A stretch of DNA of 64,000 bases from contig NC_084808.1 in the NCBI RefSeq assembly GCF_963583255.1, forward strand, positions 11,431,501 to 11,495,500, read 5' to 3'. Below the pieces are notes generated by a model. It ran no database searches. It saw nothing but the letters and a program-made list of their open reading frames with translations, and had not been told where the DNA came from. Shown here piece after piece: positions 9,017 through 18,919 of this stretch. Position numbers and translations under genes: made by a program. The stretch is from Pyrus communis. Its lineage: Eukaryota > Streptophyta > Magnoliopsida > Rosales > Rosaceae. How positions within the stretch are numbered: position 1 is the stretch's first letter; each line of letters starts with the position of its first letter.

Positions 9017-11997
9017 CATGTAAAAATACGCATTCGTGTGGAATTAGCGCAGTTGAGGCGCGCTCATGAACCAATACAGACGATGACCGAAGCTTATGAT
9101 ACCATAAGAATCAGATAATGAGAGGCCAATAAACAAGTACAAGACAAGAGAAGGGATGAATTGTCTATATTTGCACATCAAAAGTACAAATATAAGTTAT
9201 ATTTTTAAACAAGAGTCATTAAATTCTCTTAGGTTAAATGATCTAACAAATTTTTTTAGATGTGTAACTTAAATCTACACTGGAAAAAGTCTTAGAGAAG
9301 AGAAAGCAAAGGCAAGGGCATGCCCACTTCCAAATCCAAATCCACGTTCACATATTTTATCTCATATATATCAACGTCATATGTAGTTGAAGCTACCGTG
9401 GGATTTTTATTTAATCGTTTGGAACAGCTATGTTTTTGGCCCCTTATGTTTTTGCTGAAAGTGATGTGTGCCAAGTTTCCCCTTCCCTCATGTCTAATCT
9501 GTACGGTTTATAATTGTTTTGCATGATTAAACGATTTTTTATTCAAATGTTTTTTTTTTGTAAGAGTGATCTTCAAATAATGAAATTCAATGGTCTCGAT
9601 CGTTGAATTTATATGTTCAAGACACGTTATTTGCAAATGAAGAGATATATATGTGCACCCCGTTATAGGACGATGCAAGTTTTTATTTTTGTGAAATACA
9701 TAAAAGATTAAAGTAAAAATGGTTGAAAATCTGCATGTTTAATTACTGAATCTGCATGTTTAGTTAGTTTACACATAAACAACAAACGTTATGGATTTGG
9801 TTTCTTAATCTTCCATGTTTATAATTGAAAATTACCCTTTAGACAAGGCATGGATATGGCTTTCTGGATTTGATTAAGACACATATTAGATTCTTTTCTA
9901 TATCATTTCCTAAATACTTCAGGAACCCATATTGATAATAAATTTGGAACTATGGCAGGTGGTTTAATCTAGTTTATGGTCCCATACACTATGCATTAAT
10001 TCAGATGCAACCTTAACCCAAGATCGGATCATGGCTAGCTGTCAAAAACTCAAAACCTGAATAATTAATAGAATTGGTCTCCAAATTATTAAAAAAAAAT
10101 AAAAGAAAACTTTCCTTCCTCTTTTTATGGAAAAATATTTATGTGGTATCTTATTCAGATATTGTTACTAGCCTCGAAAAACTTTCAGATGTTAAGCAAT
10201 AAGTTAACAATGTATATCAAATTTACCGTTATAAAATAACTCTCAGAGAAGATGATTTACTTGCTTATGCAAGGGGATTTAAAATACAACTATGGAACTC
10301 CAACACCTGCATTTTGTACTATCATAAAAACTCGAATAACAACCTGGACTAGATATTGTTTAATGGTACGGAGATATAATCAAATATGGATCGTTTTATT
10401 TGTATACGGGGGAAAATATAAGATTTATAATAAGATTGGTGTTGTTCTGGGAAAGAGGCACCAGCTTTCCATCAATATATTTCATACAAATCTTTGATGT
10501 TCTGTAAGACTTTGTCTGGAATATCTTGTTCATCCTACCTCGGCCCATGTATTAGGATTGTCATTTGGTTTCCATCATATATGACTCTTCTGTGGACCCC
10601 ACAAATTTGATCTTCTCCATGTTACAAATCAATATATATAAAATTAAAATACAGCATCAAACAATATTATGTATGAATAATATTTAACAAAATTTTAATT
10701 ATCTCGTTCTCGTTCTCTCTCTCTCTCTCTCTCTCTCTCACAGTATATATGAATATTGTGCACACCAAGACATTGGTATATTTTACCATTTTTTTTTTGC
10801 CATGCCTCCTAACTTCACAGCCTGTCAATCCTGAATTATTAACATGACCGAGAACATGATTAAGAATTGTTTAATTAGTGAGAGGAGTGAGGGAGGATGG
10901 GGTTTGTTGCTTTGTTGTTTCTCTAATTAAATTCAGTGGGGAGCTTGGAAAAATTAATGTTGGCCTGCCTTGCCCTGCCAAAGAGATTTGCTGGTGTAGA
11001 GGTGTCCAAGAATCTTCTCCCAATTCACACCCGCAGGAGGAGGAGGCTCAAATTATTTGCTAGCTGCACTGCTTAGATTGCTCCGTCCACTCCACTCCGA
11101 TTAGTACGGAAGATCAAATGACTGATGATATTGATGGATGCTTATCTTAATTCTCTACTTATTGGGTTGTTTGGGTTCACCAATGTCATAGTATTATTGG
11201 TATGAAGAAGCAAACCTTTCAATGAGCAACACACTAGACAATCTCCACTTAAGCTGCTCTTTCTATTCCAGGTAATACTAAAAATATTCCTCAACTGTAT
11301 GTAACAAAAGTTTCCATGATTCAGTAAGCCTAGATGTTGATGTTCTTGCTTTTCTTTTCCTTCCTGTTCTCATATGTTTTGAGCCATTTTTGGAAGTTCT
11401 TGTCGTCTGGGAAATCATAATTCTTGAATATTAATAGTTGGTTTCTGTGTATGAATAGAGATATATCGATATATGCCAAAACAGATAAAGGTGAAAGAGA
11501 TCCTTTTTTATTTTTATTTTTTTTCATACATAATCAACAGTGCTTAATTGTGAATTGCAGCAGATCCTTTTTATTTTCTATTTCACGCAATGTAGATTTA
11601 GCATATGTATATAAAGTCTTCAGCTTCAATAGAAACAGGAAGAGGTGAGCACTTGTGGAGAGCAATTTGATAAAAATGAAGGCTACTGTGATTACACCAG
11701 CAGCAATAGTGTACTAACAAAGGAAAAATAGAGTAGACCACCCACATTCCATATTTGGTCTCACTATTTGCCCACATCCCATTTTTCCTTTTTCCTCCTT
11801 TTTGTGTCTGGTAACTTTCGGAGCTGCTGTGACAGAATTCTGGGCCATTCTTTTTTGTTCATCCTTCATCCAACACCTTTAAAAGTCCCTTTATTTGACA
11901 TATTCGGTCACGTAGGGAACTAGAGTCCTATTCCGAAATGCTGCCTGAATTTGTACACCGAAAAGGGAACAGATAAAATCTTGGGGCACGAATGTAG
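9017..11997. other. Intergenic DNA upstream of the ELHRLY gene
   Basis: AT-rich, with a CT microsatellite near 10714. A degenerate tRNA-Met primer-site-like sequence near 9090 (ATGATACCATAAGAATCAG) may mark an old retroelement leader. Short open frames here lack recognisable domains. It probably holds the distal promoter of the gene at 12451. Confidence 0.4.
10714..10739 (+). repeat. CT microsatellite
   Basis: A run of 13 CT dinucleotides about 1.7 kb upstream of the ELHRLY gene start. Confidence 0.9.
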
Positions 11998-12006
11998 TAT
12001 ATAAAG
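11998..12006 (+). promoter_or_regulatory. Candidate TATA box of the ELHRLY gene
   Basis: TATATAAAG lies about 445 bp before the first coding ATG. The ATG sits three bases after a splice-acceptor-like TACTCCAG, so an intron in the 5' UTR is likely and would explain the distance. GTAAAA at 12227 is one possible donor; it is not decisive. Confidence 0.4.
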
Positions 12007-12450
12007 ACAACTGTCAGGAATTTTGAGATAGAGATTTCCACTACCCTGATGGGTTAGATTTGTTCACTTGCATTTGGGATTCAAGATAATTCAAAAATCG
12101 TCACACCAATTCGATTATTCCTTGGTGTTTAGACGCGGTAGGATAAGTAGTAGACCTGGTGTCCAACTAGACTGTTTCCACCTTCATTTAGTGGGTTTAT
12201 ATATCATACCTACTCCACTCAAATCAGTAAAAGTTCTTTTTCCTTCTTTTTTTCTAAATTTTGATTTTCTTCTGTTCATTGCTTTGTAAATGATATCTTG
12301 TACACAAAGTTTAATCTTATAACAATTTTTTGGGAAAAAGAGTTACTGTGGCAGATCTCATAATACAATAATAACAGTTCGGTGTGTTTCCTCAAATTAT
12401 ATGTTTCCCTGTAGTTACCAACATTTTTTAACTGTTATATTACTCCAGGA

Positions 12451-13582
12451 ATGGGAATGAAAATTGAATATGCCATCAATATTTTAGGCAGCTCACAAAA
12501 TAGCTGCAGCTTAACCGTGCATCGGGTGGATGACCGGGACCATTTTCAGAAAACTGGGCTGAAGGAGAAGTGTCAGAAGGCTAGAGTTGAGGACACACTT
12601 CGGAACCCGATGGACAGGATGCTGGACAAGCACAACATGGATACCATAAAAAGGACAATGCAGATGCATGAAGATACCTTTAAACACCAGGTATGGGAAT
12701 GCACATATTAAGCTTTGGGAAGTTGATTTTGTAGCCATTCAGTCAACGACATCTAAATTTCTCATCCAACTATACCTTTCTGGATAAGCAAACCAGTCAA
12801 ATTACTCCAAGACACAATTTGATTACACCTTTTTTGCTTATTAGATCCTAAGTTTAATACTTGTCAGATCAGATTGTTTTTGTCTCACAGATTTAGTATT
12901 TTTGAAACTGATGACAGCAGTCCTAACCAAAAACCAAATATTGCAGATTCGAGAGCTACACCGTCTCTACAGTGTACAAAAGATGCTAATGGATGAACTG
13001 AAGAAAAAGATTAAACAAAATAGACTTTGCGGTCCAATAACTAGTAGTGCAGATCACATTAACCAATCTCAGTGGATTAACTGGCAGCATTCGATAACTC
13101 AAACTTCTTCGGGATATAATTTCCATTTTCAGAGATTGAGGGATGATCTGAACTCGAGAGAGCGTAGTGGAAGTTGCTCAGGAGACACTCTGAGAATGTC
13201 AAGGGGATTTGACCTTGAATGGCCTGCCGAGGAAGACATCTCAACCAGATTCAGTACAATTGACCAAGAACAAGCAGGGCCAAGCCCTCACATGTCCCTC
13301 AAAAGTAAGATTGTAGCTGGCTGTGATGAAGATAGTGAAGTGGAGCTTTCATTAAGCATCGGAAGTAGCAAGAACAGGAAGAGATCAAAATCTTACCAGC
13401 CTCAGTCGGGATGTTCAGAACTGATCCATAAAGCAAAAGAACTCGATTCGCCTGCCTCATTCAAATCAGATAGAGGAGGAGATGGCAGTGATCCCACAAC
13501 TCCCATGAGCAGCTCTAGTGCGACATGTGACCAAGAAAGAAAGCACCCACATTGGCTTTTCCATGGTTTAAAGCTCAAGTAG
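12451..13582 (+). CDS. Plant-specific 'ELHRLY' motif protein, two coding exons, unknown function
   Basis: Coding exons 12451-12690 and 12947-13582 join in phase 0 across a 256-bp GT-AG intron (CAG|GTATGG ... TTGCAG|ATTC), giving 291 residues. The join creates TFKHQIRELHRLYSVQKMLM, a hallmark shared with plant DUF863-type proteins, which are much longer; this looks like a short relative. The N-terminus also resembles that family: a short start, then an 'MQMHEDTFKHQ' helix. The middle is Ser- and Arg-rich and probably disordered. VELSLSIG (about residue 213) resembles an LxLxL EAR-type repression motif, and the protein ends WLFHGLKLK. No transmembrane or signal segment is visible. A nuclear regulatory role is only a guess. 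A young copia element lies 215 bp past the stop. Confidence 0.75.
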
Positions 13583-13797
13583 GATGGTTCAACTTTCGTG
13601 CGTGTTTCTTCAAAAATCTTCACTCTGTTCATTATTGAAATTCTAATTAATTTGTCACTTGAATAAATAGACAATCGAGATACTGTTCTCATCACGCATT
13701 ACATTGGTGTATATAGGAAATTTTCAAAAATTGGTTACTCCATATTTGAGTGCACTGGTTCATTATCTTCTTAGGTAATTGGTTGAAATTTAAAAAG
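13583..13797 (+). other. 3' UTR and flank of the ELHRLY gene
   Basis: AT-rich sequence between the stop codon and the copia target duplication. AATAAA at 13663 could be the poly(A) signal. The TSD copy AAAAG is at 13793-13797. Confidence 0.45.
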
Positions 13798-14188
13798 TGT
13801 TAGACAAATAAGGAATATGGTTGGAGTCCTTGTGTAATTGTATATAATATTATTATTGGAAGAATAAGCCGTCCTACAGCCGTCAAGCCGTCCTACAGCC
13901 GTCCTACAGCCGTCCTACCTTGTCCTACCTACACACTAGGACGGCTACCTTGTCCTACCTACACACTAGGACGGCTACCTTGTCCTCTACAGCCGTCCTA
14001 CCTACACATTAGGACGGCTACCTTGTCCTACCTACACACTTGTATCATGTATATATATCCTTGTAATCTTGTAGAGAAACACAATGAGAAAAAATTAAGC
14101 ATTCTCTTCCATTTGCATTCTCTTCCATTTTTCCACATTCATGTATCAATAACAAATATAATTTTTAGCCTACATACCTTTTTCTACA
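13798..14188 (+). repeat. 5' LTR of copia copy 1
   Basis: 391 bp, TG...CA. The central part (13868-14040) is a cluster of AGCCGTCCTA and TAGGACGGCT units in both orientations separated by CCTTGTCCTACC. It is 19 bp longer than the 3' LTR because of one additional unit (CGTCAAGCCGTCCTACAGC). AATATTATTATTGG and TGTATATATATCC are possible promoter parts. Confidence 0.95.
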
Positions 14189-14204
14189 TGGTATACAGAG
14201 CAGG
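14189..14204 (+). other. Primer binding site of copia copy 1
   Basis: TGGTATACAGAGCAGG directly follows the LTR. It matches initiator tRNA-Met (TGGTATCAGAGC) apart from an extra A after TGGTAT. Copy 2 has the identical variant, so this is the family's normal site, not damage. Confidence 0.8.
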
Positions 14205-14257
14205 TTTATAACCCTAGCCCTAATTTTTTTTTTTCGGCAGCTTTCTCTGCCGTTCCC

Positions 14258-17200
14258 ATGGCTGACTCTTCTTCTTCCGATGGTGTTTTTTCCCTTCATC
14301 ATTCCGACCACCCGAATCTTGTCCTTGTATCCAAGAAGTTGAATGGTGATAACTACACATCCTGGGCCCGTGGCATGCAGCTTTCCTTGAGTGCCAAGAA
14401 TAAACTTGGTTTCATCACTGGCGATATCCAAGAACCTTCTTCCTCCGACGACCCTGATGCTCACGCGGCTTGGCGTCGTTGCAATGACATGATTCTCTCT
14501 TGGCTTCTGCATTCCTTGGAACCTGACCTTCAAGAATCTGTGCTTTTTTCCACCTCTGTCCAAGCTGTATGGGATGATCTTCGCGAACGCTTCTCTCAGA
14601 GTAATGCTCCACGCATCTTCCAACTCAACCGGGAACTTGCTACAATTTCTCAAGGTTCTTCTTCTATCTCCGCCTATTTTACTCGCCTGAAAGCTCTCTG
14701 GGATGAGCTTGCTTCTTATAATGATGGCTGCACGTGCTCTTGCAACGCCAAGCATGACCGTCAACAACTCATGCAATTTTTAATGGGCCTCAACGAATCC
14801 TTTGCTGCTGTTCGTGACCAAATTCTTTTAATGAATCCCCTTCCCACTGTTCGTCAGGCCTGTTCCTCGGTGTCTCAAGCTGAAAAACAACGCTCCCTGG
14901 GCGTCCTCCGCTCTGTCGATCAACCTGCTGCCATGGCTGTTCGTGGCCCGTCCCGTCCCTCCTCTGCTCGTCCTCCTCTCCACTGCACCTACTGCAATTT
15001 TGATTATCATACCCGAGACACCTGCCATAAACTTCATGGCTATCCCGTTGGCCATCCCCTCCATGGCCAACCGTGGCGACCACCGCACCGTGCCACTGCT
15101 TCCAGTTCTTCCCGCAGCCATGCACCTTCCAGTCCTCCCCGGCAGCCACGGTTTTCTGCTTCCCGGCCCCATAATTTCACCCAGGCCCATCACGTGCAAG
15201 GCACCCAGGCCCCCGCCTCCTCTTCTACTCTAGCGACCCACCAAGTGCACGGGGCCCAGCCCACTTTGCATGACTTGCAGCTTGCCATGCCTGACCTCTC
15301 TGCCGAGCAGCACTCCCGTGTTCTAGCTGCTCTATGTGACACCACCACCCCTCCTCAGGCCAATGCCGTGCTCACTACTGATTTTGCCCAAGGTTTGTTA
15401 CCTGTCACCTCTCGTCATGGTCAATGGATTCTTGACAGTGGTGCTACGGATCATATTACTTCTTCCGCTTCATGTTTGGTTAATCGTTCTCCTTCACATT
15501 TGCCGCCTGTTTCTTTGCCTAGTGGTGTTTCCGCTCCCATTACTTTTACCGGCACTCTTCCTTTAAATTCATCAGTTACTTTGAAGGATGTTTTATGTGT
15601 CCCTAATTTCCGAGTGGACCTTTTATCGGTTGGTAAACTTACAGATGGATTATCGTGTTCCATAACCTTCTTTCCTTCTTGGTGTGTTTTGCAGGACTTG
15701 GTTTCGAAGGCGATGATTGGTGTGGGTAAGCGACGTGGCGATCTGTATTACCTTGTGGCCCTTACCTCTTCTCTCCCCACCCGTCAACCTCTCTGCAACA
15801 TCATTACCATCCCCTCCTCCCTTTGGCATAGGCGTCTAGGTCACCCCTCCTCCACTCGTTTGCAAGCTTTAGCATCTAGCTCTCTTAATTGTACTTTTGA
15901 TTCTAGTCATATTTGTGATGTTTGTCCGTTGGCAAAACAAACTCGTCAACCTTTTCTTTTGAGTTCAATTTCATCAACTTTCCCTTTTGCTTTAATCCAT
16001 TGTGATATTTGGGGCCCGAATCGTCAATCTTCTCTTTCTGGTGCTCATTATTTCTTAACCATTGTGGATGATTTTTCTCGCTTTACGTGGGTCTTCCTCA
16101 TGAAACATAAATCTGACACTCAACAATTAATTAAGGATTTTTTTGCTTATGTCACTACCCAATTCCGCACTACCATCCAATGCATTCGTACTGACAATGG
16201 TGGTGAATTTTTATCTCTTCGTAGTTTTTTCTCTGATCATGGGGTGCTTTTACAAACTTCTTGTGTTTATACCCCCCAACAAAATGGCGTTGTTGAAAGA
16301 AAACATCGTCATCTTCTTGAAACCGCTCGCGCCCTTCGTTTTCAATCTCATCTTCCTATCAAGTTTTGGGGGGAATGTGTTCTTACCGCTACTTATCTCA
16401 TCAATCGTCTCCCTACCCGTCTTCTCCATCATAAATCCCCATTTGAGGTTCTCTTTTCGAAAACCCCATCTTATGACCACTTCCGCGTCTTTGGTTGTCT
16501 GGCATATGCCACCTCTGTCACTCCCACCACCAAATTTTCCCCTCGGGCTCATCGTTGCATTTTTCTCGGTTATCCTCATGGACAAAAGGCCTATACCCTT
16601 TACGATCTCGACAATCACCACATTTTCACTAGTCGAGACGTCATCTTTCACGAAACTACTTTCCCTTATGCCGTTTCTCACCCTCCTATCCCTTCCTCTT
16701 CGCCTACCCTACCCATCCCACCCCCTCTGGACTTTACATATAACCCACCCCTTCCTGCCCCGACGCCTCACCCTCCTCCACCTTCCTCCCCTTCCACGCC
16801 TCCCACAGATTCCCTTGCTGCCCCATTACCCGTTCCTCCCCTTCCCCGCACCTCTTCCCGTGCCCATAAACCGCCATCCCACCCATCTTCGACTTCGCAA
16901 CCCGGTTCTACACAAGGTACGCGATATCCACTTTGTAATTTTCTCTCTTATCACCGTTACTCTCCCAGGCATTTTTCTTACATTAACTCTGTCAGTCGGA
17001 CTGTGGAGCCTTCCTCCTTTGCCGAGGCTGCCACTGACCCCAATTGGCAACGTGCTATGACTGAGGAGCTTCAAGCTTTACATGCTAATGGTACTTGGAC
17101 TTTAACTTCCTTGCCCCCTGGCAAAATTCCCATTGGTTGTAAGTGGGTGTACAAACTCAAGCACAATTCCGACGGCTCTATTGACCGCTACAAAGCTCGT

Positions 17201-18535
17201 TTGGTTGCTAAAGGCTTCACTCAGGCTGAAGATATTGATTATCATGACACTTTTTCTCCTACTGCTAAGATGATTACGGTGCGTTGTCTTCTTGCTCTTG
17301 CTGCTAGTCAGTCTTGGTCTCTTCATCAGCTTGATGTTAATAATGCTTTCTTACATGGTGACTTACATGAAGAAATCTATATGTCTCCTCCTCCTGGTCT
17401 TCGGCGACAGGGGGAGAATCTTGTGTGTCGCCTTCACAAGTCACTTTATGGTCTTAAGCATGCTTCTCGTCAATGGTTTGCCAAATTCACTAGTGCCATC
17501 ATTTCTGCCGGTTTTCAACAATCCAAAGCTGACTATTCATTGTTCACTAAAAAGTCTGGTATTTCTTTCACAGCTTTGCTCATTTATGTGGATGATATTG
17601 TGATTACAGACAATGATGCTAGTGCCATTAATTCTCTGAAGTCTTTTCTCCGTGATCATTTTCGGATAAAAGACCTTGGTGATTTAAAATATTTTTTGGG
17701 TATTGAGGTTTCTCGTTCCAAACAAGGGATTTATATTTCTCAACGCAAGTATGCATTAGAGATTCTCAAGGACTATGGTTTTTTGGGAGCACGACCCATT
17801 GCTTTTCCTATGGATGACACAAAATTATCTGATAAAGGAGAACTTCTCAAGGATCCTGAAAAGTATCGACGATTAGTAGGTCGGTTAATATATCTCACTA
17901 TCACTCGGCCGGATATCACCTATTATGTGCATGTTCTAAGCCGTTTTATGCACGAGCCATGGATATCTCATATGGATGCTGCGCTTCGTATTGTTCGTTA
18001 TTTGAAGGCTACTCCAGGTCAAGGTTTATTATTTCGTTCTGACAACCAGACCAAGTTAACTGCGTTTTGTGATTCTGATTGGGCAGGTTGCCCTATCACT
18101 CGTCGTTCGACTACTGGGTATTGTGTATTCTTGGGCGGTTCTTTGATTTCTTGGCGGACGAAACGACAGAAAACCGTTTCGCTCTCTTCAGCAAAGGCAG
18201 AATATAGGGCCATGGCAGGTGCTTGTTGCGAGATAGTTTGGCTTCGTTTTTTGTTGAAGGATTTGAACATTCCTTTGGATGGTCCTTCCATTTTATTTTG
18301 TGATAATCAAGCAGCGTTACATATAGCTGCCAATCCTGTTTTTCATGAACGAACTCGTCACATTGAGATGGATTGTCACTTTATACGAGATAAGATTGTA
18401 GATGGCACAATAGAGACCAAGCATGTGGGTACGGCACAACAGTTGGCAGACTTGTTTACCAAACCTCTTGGGAAAGAAAAGTTTTCGGGTATGTTACGCA
18501 AGTTGGGAGTTCTTGACATCCACTCTCCAACTTGA
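14258..18535 (+). CDS. Copia Gag-Pol polyprotein, intact 1425-residue frame
   Basis: Domains in order: capsid-type gag starting LNGDNYTSWARGMQLSL (about 28-230); CCHC zinc knuckle CTYCNFDYHTRDTC (243-256); aspartic protease WILDSGATDH (D393); integrase with HRRLGH and CDVC zinc ligands, then catalytic D583, D646 and E680; RT with HQLDVNNAFLHG and YVDD (1110-1113); RNase H with CDSDWAG (about 1271), SSAKAEYRAM and FCDNQAA. No stop or frameshift is present. Oddities against copy 2: about 50 residues are missing from the Pro-rich linker between integrase and RT, including a YLKDYVC motif that copia proteins usually keep there. Point changes are LKHAS for LKQAS, ITDND for ITGND, and SSAKAEY for SSAEAEY. 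Length is normal for copia. Confidence 0.95.
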   Translation: MADSSSSDGVFSLHHSDHPNLVLVSKKLNGDNYTSWARGMQLSLSAKNKLGFITGDIQEPSSSDDPDAHAAWRRCNDMILSWLLHSLEPDLQESVLFSTSVQAVWDDLRERFSQSNAPRIFQLNRELATISQGSSSISAYFTRLKALWDELASYNDGCTCSCNAKHDRQQLMQFLMGLNESFAAVRDQILLMNPLPTVRQACSSVSQAEKQRSLGVLRSVDQPAAMAVRGPSRPSSARPPLHCTYCNFDYHTRDTCHKLHGYPVGHPLHGQPWRPPHRATASSSSRSHAPSSPPRQPRFSASRPHNFTQAHHVQGTQAPASSSTLATHQVHGAQPTLHDLQLAMPDLSAEQHSRVLAALCDTTTPPQANAVLTTDFAQGLLPVTSRHGQWILDSGATDHITSSASCLVNRSPSHLPPVSLPSGVSAPITFTGTLPLNSSVTLKDVLCVPNFRVDLLSVGKLTDGLSCSITFFPSWCVLQDLVSKAMIGVGKRRGDLYYLVALTSSLPTRQPLCNIITIPSSLWHRRLGHPSSTRLQALASSSLNCTFDSSHICDVCPLAKQTRQPFLLSSISSTFPFALIHCDIWGPNRQSSLSGAHYFLTIVDDFSRFTWVFLMKHKSDTQQLIKDFFAYVTTQFRTTIQCIRTDNGGEFLSLRSFFSDHGVLLQTSCVYTPQQNGVVERKHRHLLETARALRFQSHLPIKFWGECVLTATYLINRLPTRLLHHKSPFEVLFSKTPSYDHFRVFGCLAYATSVTPTTKFSPRAHRCIFLGYPHGQKAYTLYDLDNHHIFTSRDVIFHETTFPYAVSHPPIPSSSPTLPIPPPLDFTYNPPLPAPTPHPPPPSSPSTPPTDSLAAPLPVPPLPRTSSRAHKPPSHPSSTSQPGSTQGTRYPLCNFLSYHRYSPRHFSYINSVSRTVEPSSFAEAATDPNWQRAMTEELQALHANGTWTLTSLPPGKIPIGCKWVYKLKHNSDGSIDRYKARLVAKGFTQAEDIDYHDTFSPTAKMITVRCLLALAASQSWSLHQLDVNNAFLHGDLHEEIYMSPPPGLRRQGENLVCRLHKSLYGLKHASRQWFAKFTSAIISAGFQQSKADYSLFTKKSGISFTALLIYVDDIVITDNDASAINSLKSFLRDHFRIKDLGDLKYFLGIEVSRSKQGIYISQRKYALEILKDYGFLGARPIAFPMDDTKLSDKGELLKDPEKYRRLVGRLIYLTITRPDITYYVHVLSRFMHEPWISHMDAALRIVRYLKATPGQGLLFRSDNQTKLTAFCDSDWAGCPITRRSTTGYCVFLGGSLISWRTKRQKTVSLSSAKAEYRAMAGACCEIVWLRFLLKDLNIPLDGPSILFCDNQAALHIAANPVFHERTRHIEMDCHFIRDKIVDGTIETKHVGTAQQLADLFTKPLGKEKFSGMLRKLGVLDIHSPT

Positions 18536-18542
18536 GGGGGAG
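18533..18542 (+). other. Polypurine tract of copia copy 1
   Basis: TGAGGGGGAG abuts the 3' LTR and overlaps the stop codon of pol. This arrangement is usual in plant copia elements, where it primes plus-strand synthesis. Confidence 0.85.
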
Positions 18543-18914
18543 TGTTAGACAAATAAGGAATATGGTTGGAGTCCTTGTGTAATTGTATATAATATTATTA
18601 TTGGAAGAATAAGCCGTCCTACAGCCGTCCTACAGCCGTCCTACCTTGTCCTACCTACACACTAGGACGGCTACCTTGTCCTACCTACACACTAGGACGG
18701 CTACCTTGTCCTCTACAGCCGTCCTACCTACACATTAGGACGGCTACCTTGTCCTACCTACACACTTGTATCATGTATATATATCCTTGTAATCTTGTAG
18801 AGAAACACAATGAGAAAAAATTAAGCATTCTCTTCCATTTGCATTCTCTTCCATTTTTCCACATTCATGTATCAATAACAAATATAATTTTTAGCCTACA
18901 TACCTTTTTCTACA
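18543..18914 (+). repeat. 3' LTR of copia copy 1
   Basis: 372 bp, TGTTAG...CTACA, matching the 5' LTR base for base by eye except for the 19-bp unit indel near 18625. It is followed by target duplication AAAAG at 18915-18919. Confidence 0.95.
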
Positions 18915-18919
18915 AAAAG

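Larger units (their letters stand above)
13798..18914 (+). mobile_element. Complete Ty1/copia LTR retrotransposon (copy 1)
   Basis: Two LTRs (391 and 372 bp) begin TGTTAG and end CTACA, flanked by the 5-bp target duplication AAAAG (13793-13797 and 18915-18919). A tRNA-Met-type primer site, one open gag-pol frame and a polypurine tract are all in place. By eye the LTRs differ only by a 19-bp repeat-unit indel, with no base substitution noticed, which points to a very recent insertion. It has every structural part needed for autonomy, though pol carries a linker deletion relative to copy 2 (see CDS). Confidence 0.95.

Noticed and set aside
9085..9110. ATGATACCATAAGAATCAG as a retroelement primer site
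   Set aside because: Only a partial match to the tRNA-Met complement, with no LTR or coding sequence in a sensible position. Mentioned but not called.
14165..14776. 203-codon antisense frame in the copia gag region (and similar antisense frames at 44809-45279 and 43438-43869)
   Set aside because: Shadow of the intact gag-pol frame; no independent domain, and the frames occur in both copies only because the sense strand is conserved.
16143..17060. 305-codon hydrophobic frame overlapping copia pol
   Set aside because: It is the +1-type shadow of the integrase and linker. Its composition comes from the third-position T bias of pol.
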